Positions 62,501-64,000 of a stretch of 64,000 bases of DNA are shown one piece after another. Below the pieces are notes generated by a model. It saw only the letters and a list, made by a program, of their open reading frames with translations, had not been told where the DNA came from and ran no database searches. Within the stretch, counting starts at the first letter, position 1. Each line of letters opens with the position of its first letter. The DNA comes from Argopecten irradians (lineage: Eukaryota; Mollusca; Bivalvia; Pectinida; Pectinidae). Where the stretch lies: NCBI RefSeq assembly GCF_041381155.1, contig NC_091134.1, positions 12,650,008 to 12,714,007 on the forward strand, read 5' to 3'. The position numbers and the translations under genes were made by a program.

Positions 62501-63069
62501 CGGATTTACACGTCCTAACTGCCAAGTCAGTTTTCTTATCTTTTTACCTTTGAATATCCAACATTTGGAAATTTCTCGAACTCTAGCACTGTTTCTTCAC
62601 CTCTTCCTCCCTGAGTTTGTCCTCGCAGAATTCTGGTCGCCGTCACAGTAGGGCCCCCCATCCCATCGCCGATAAAAAGGATGACGTTGTGTGCTTTGTT
62701 CGTGTTCCACTTCCGGTTCAGGGCTTTGTGTAGTTCCTGCTCTGCAAGCTGTTGCCAGTGAGCGGGATTCGCACCTTCGTTTAGAAAAAATACAATGAAG
62801 GCCCAATGTTTGTCTCGGGAATAGAAATCAAACCTTTCATACTCATTTTGATGTTAGAACATACTGGTATATATAGATGATTTAAAATGAATATACAGAC
62901 CATACTCTATATACTTTATTTAGTATAATTTTGATATAAAGTTTTGTACGTTTGTTTGACAAACTTTTGACCATTTAGCGTAGTGACCGTTGTGACGGTA
63001 AACTTCTTCTGCCCGGTTATTTAGACGAATCGTAATGCATAAGACGATCAACAATATTACATTTTGCAT
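56340..63069 (-). CDS. Alkaline phosphatase, copy B, ten exons, 3' frame disrupted
   Basis: Paralogue of the enzyme at 36916-46246, on the opposite strand and convergent with it. Exons, 5' to 3': tentative 63069-62988, then 62774-62548, 61678-61504, 61299-61130, 60223-60113, 59544-59442, 58777-58637, 58283-58092, 57599-57486, 56530-56340. From exon 2 on, lengths are 227, 175, 170, 111, 103, 141, 192, 114 and 191, the first eight equal to copy A or shorter by whole codons, and every intron phase agrees. The protein is about 500 aa. It keeps GDGMG, TTDSAATATA, HATPA, RNW, VILGGGR, GLFEP, EGGRIDHAHH, TADHAH and the His of SHGGQDV, so activity is plausible. The end is odd: after YAACVADNK the frame runs VDVTL and stops, losing the last Cys and the GPI tail, which remain readable in another frame just downstream. 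Several donors are weak (GTGATA, GTGCAT), although all begin GT. Confidence 0.9.
56531..57485 (-). other. Phosphatase B intron 9
   Basis: 0.95 kb, largely filled by the family C repeat at 56870-57285. Confidence 0.7.
56870..57285. mobile_element. Dispersed repeat family C, copy 2, with hairpin end
   Basis: 57149-57285 is a near-perfect foldback: CATGGGTCTGTGAAGTGGAC at the left returns inverted as GTCCACTTCACAGACCCATG at the right, both followed inwardly by GGxATATCTCAACCC/GGGTTGAGATATCC. The left part (56870-57010) matches family C copy 1 in inverse orientation, with TGACGTCATCAAT and CTAGACAATAACG. It lies in phosphatase B intron 9. Confidence 0.75.
57486..57599 (-). CDS. Alkaline phosphatase B, exon 9
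   Basis: 114 bp, acceptor CTTGTAAAG, donor GTAATT. Encodes [20 protein letters not shown] and GYDAGNRTDVKTTDT; three codons shorter than copy A. Confidence 0.9.
57634..57824. mobile_element. MITE family D, copy 2
   Basis: Ends TTATTCCGTGTTTGTATATT then ACAGAGTTA, and TAACTCTGTAATATGCAAAC then ACATAATA, inverted. The interior CGTTGTTGTCTCCAAAAAGT and ATGACGTTACACTCG matches copy 1 in reverse orientation. It sits in phosphatase B intron 8. Confidence 0.7.
58092..58283 (-). CDS. Alkaline phosphatase B, exon 8 (zinc ligands)
   Basis: 192 bp, acceptor TTATTCAAG, donor GTATGC. Encodes GRIDHAHHENNAKRALYDGL and [20 protein letters not shown]. Confidence 0.95.
58383..58515 (+). mobile_element. Dispersed repeat family B, copy 4 (3' part)
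   Basis: CATAAAGGGAGTGGGACGAC, TGGTTCACCCGTTGTCAGTA, ATGTGACCGGATGGGGTG and GAGATAGCACTATA follow the order of the longest copy. It lies in phosphatase B intron 7. Confidence 0.6.
58637..58777 (-). CDS. Alkaline phosphatase B, exon 7 (GLFEP)
   Basis: 141 bp, acceptor AAATTGTAG, donor GTGCAT (weak). Encodes LFEPSHMQYDLDRDNGPQGE and GFFLLVE. Confidence 0.92.
59169..59236. repeat. 28-bp tandem repeat, about 2.4 copies
   Basis: TTTGATATCAAATGATTCTT, ending ATCGAAA, is followed by TTTGATATCAATGGATTCAT ending TATTGAAA and then a partial third copy. In phosphatase B intron 6. Confidence 0.6.
59442..59544 (-). CDS. Alkaline phosphatase B, exon 6
   Basis: 103 bp, acceptor TATTCGAAG, donor GTGATA. 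Encodes VWKEDKMRKNFDAEYVWNNA and KTDFLL. Confidence 0.88.
59866..59975. mobile_element. Dispersed repeat family C, degraded copy 3
   Basis: ACATGGGTTTGTCACGTGAAC, TATCTTAACCCTAGTGTAAG, AAGGCTTGCCGAGTGTAGAC and AGCCAACATCGTGCACGAGA parallel the other two copies with many changes. In phosphatase B intron 5. Confidence 0.55.
60113..60223 (-). CDS. Alkaline phosphatase B, exon 5 (VILGGG)
   Basis: 111 bp, acceptor TGCTTAAAG, donor GTAAAA. Encodes [20 protein letters not shown] and QRLDGVNLIN. Confidence 0.9.
60478..60570. repeat. Three 31-bp tandem units each carrying a CRE palindrome
   Basis: TGACGTCA occurs at 60499-60506, 60530-60537 and 60561-60568, exactly 31 bp apart, each preceded by a variant of CGAGTCGATATTCCTATTG. 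TGACGTCA is the consensus CREB/ATF site. The cluster lies in phosphatase B intron 4; regulatory use is unproven. Confidence 0.7.
60674..60830. mobile_element. Foldback element with GGGCTACGCCC centre
   Basis: Outer arms ATATGAAAATTAAGGACTTT/inverted GGTCCATAATTGATAT pair over about 38 bp; inner arms AATAATGACTTCGGGC and GCCCTCGGTCATTATT pair around TAC. In phosphatase B intron 4. Confidence 0.7.
61130..61299 (-). CDS. Alkaline phosphatase B, exon 4 (substrate arginine)
   Basis: 170 bp, acceptor TTTTTATAG, donor GTAAAT. Encodes RSVGMVTTARITHATPAAAY and SRNWEVDGDMVGVTGG; one codon shorter than copy A in the DMPAG/DMVG loop. Confidence 0.95.
61504..61678 (-). CDS. Alkaline phosphatase B, exon 3 (catalytic serine)
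   Basis: 175 bp, acceptor AAACATCAG, donor GTAATT. Encodes [35 protein letters not shown] and IPCAFEWFRAD. Confidence 0.94.
62061..62196. mobile_element. Foldback element with TAATATTTCCCTCGG core
   Basis: Left GTGATATGAAGGTTTATTTA pairs with right TAAATAAACCTTCATATCAC, and inner TGTAATATTTCCCTCGG pairs with CCTCGGGAAATATTACA. Almost the whole 136 bp can fold. In phosphatase B intron 2. Confidence 0.75.
62548..62774 (-). CDS. Alkaline phosphatase B, exon 2 (GDGMG metal site)
   Basis: 227 bp, acceptor CTAAACGAAG, donor GTAAAA. Encodes [40 protein letters not shown] and KFPNVGYSK. Copy A has MST where this has GPT after GDGMG. Confidence 0.93.
62988..63069 (-). CDS. Alkaline phosphatase B, tentative exon 1 (signal peptide)
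   Basis: The ATG at 63069 opens MQNVILLIVLCITIRLNNRA, a good signal peptide, in the right place and strand. Two phase-1 donors are possible, ending the exon at 62997 (before GTCACA) or 62988 (before GTCACT); both are weak. Either would join in frame to ANPAHWQQ. The exon could also lie elsewhere. Confidence 0.4.
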
Positions 63070-64000
63070 TTTTTTCTTAATTGTTCAGGAATTGGAGATG
63101 ATACTTGTATTATTAACGATACATTTGTATTAGTGCTGCCAATTATTGACATTTTTCTTAATGTACCACCTCTCGTTTGACTAAACTTATTATCACGGAT
63201 GGAACCAGACATGTATCTATCGTTATGTTTAAGTCTGATGTCAGGCCACAGTATCTCCAGCCAGGGTGGAACGTTTTTCAGTAGATTCAAAGGCAACATG
63301 AAGTTTTTGTGTGTATTTCTATTGTAACGATTTTTAGGTGAACAAATGGACTGGTAAAGTGAATCAGGTCCTGTCAAAAAATGGAAATATGTGTCAAGGT
63401 TAGATAAAACTATGCTCTTTGTCGTGTCCTGTATATGCTATTATCAAACTTGAAAGGTTCGCCGATTTGTATAGATGAGGTTTTCTATTTCGCACGGAAA
63501 AGTTTCAAGGTGCAGCGCCTTTGTAAGATATCTGAAACGCATCACGGGTGCGGATATCTACTGCATAATGAAATGTAACTTTATCTGAAAATGTTGTGTC
63601 AAAAGTGAAACCTGGGTTACACGCGATATTCATATACTGCAAGTGTGTACAGTTTAGCGGACAAGTTATTTTAGCACTTTTTATTGTATGTTTTTGCAAT
63701 AAATCATTATTGCTTTTTCTCTAATTGTAAATTGCATTGTTATTGTTTTTTTTACCAAAAATACGTCATATTTTGCTACTCTTGGGACATTGTATAAGTG
63801 TGCTGGGTGTATGATAACTAATTTACCCCGTTTTAGGTTCGAATCTTCTTGTATTTCAAATTGGTTAAAATGACGTCACGTGATATTCAGAATATTCGTG
63901 TCAATCTCTTATTAGGTTCGGACGATAGAATCATCATTTAATACCCATTTCGTCATTAGTAATGTGACGGTTAAATACTGCTTCATAACTCGATTATGTA
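63070..64000. other. 5' flank of phosphatase B
   Basis: AT-rich. It should hold the promoter, but I see no clear TATA box or other element I would rely on. An open frame at 63057-63377 on the minus strand shows no domain. Confidence 0.4.

Overview
The window is animal nuclear DNA: AT-rich, intron-rich, with no operons and no bacterial-type gene packing. The genes (a Wnt4-type ligand and two metazoan alkaline phosphatases with animal exon structure) and the repeat content point to a lophotrochozoan. A bivalve mollusc, perhaps scallop-like, is my best guess. The guess rests partly on dispersed elements carrying ends such as GAGGCCCATGGCC and GGTCACCTGA and on many short foldback elements, which I associate with bivalve genomes. 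The species cannot be proven from the window.

Layout. (1) 1-8300: the 5' half of a Wnt4 gene on the minus strand. It has a signal-peptide exon (7705-7790) and a second coding exon (1926-2161) separated by a 5.5-kb intron. The remaining exons must lie left of the window. A GC-box/inverted-CCAAT cluster near 8232-8280 is the likely promoter. (2) 8300-19936: a long gene-free stretch with a few small repeats, including a textbook foldback element with an 11-bp target duplication at 13774-13889. (3) 19937-25047: a 5.1-kb minisatellite of a 17-bp unit, about 300 copies. (4) 25048-32400: no firm gene. There is a possible signal-peptide exon at 28161 behind a TATA-like box and three hairpins, a bivalve-type dispersed element (28868-29556), and an inverted pair of GTGCGCAC-rich repeats. 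(5) 32416-33448: a complete four-exon gene for a 206-residue, apparently membrane-anchored protein that I do not recognise. (6) 36916-46246: a complete ten-exon alkaline phosphatase (530 aa) on the plus strand. (7) 46247-56339: repeats, including two abutting terminal-inverted-repeat elements just behind the phosphatase stop codon. (8) 56340-63069: a second alkaline phosphatase on the minus strand, convergent with the first and with the same exon lengths and intron phases.

The two phosphatase genes are an inverted, tail-to-tail duplicate pair. Both keep the metal-binding and catalytic motifs. The plus copy ends in a hydrophobic GPI-type tail. The minus copy carries a frame disruption in the last exon that removes the last conserved cysteine and the tail, although a matching tail is still readable in another frame directly downstream. 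If this is not an assembly error, the minus copy would encode a soluble, secreted enzyme. I did not find a clearly new multi-gene system. The most unusual items are that frameshift, the unrecognised 206-residue protein, the large minisatellite and the density of foldback elements around the phosphatase pair.
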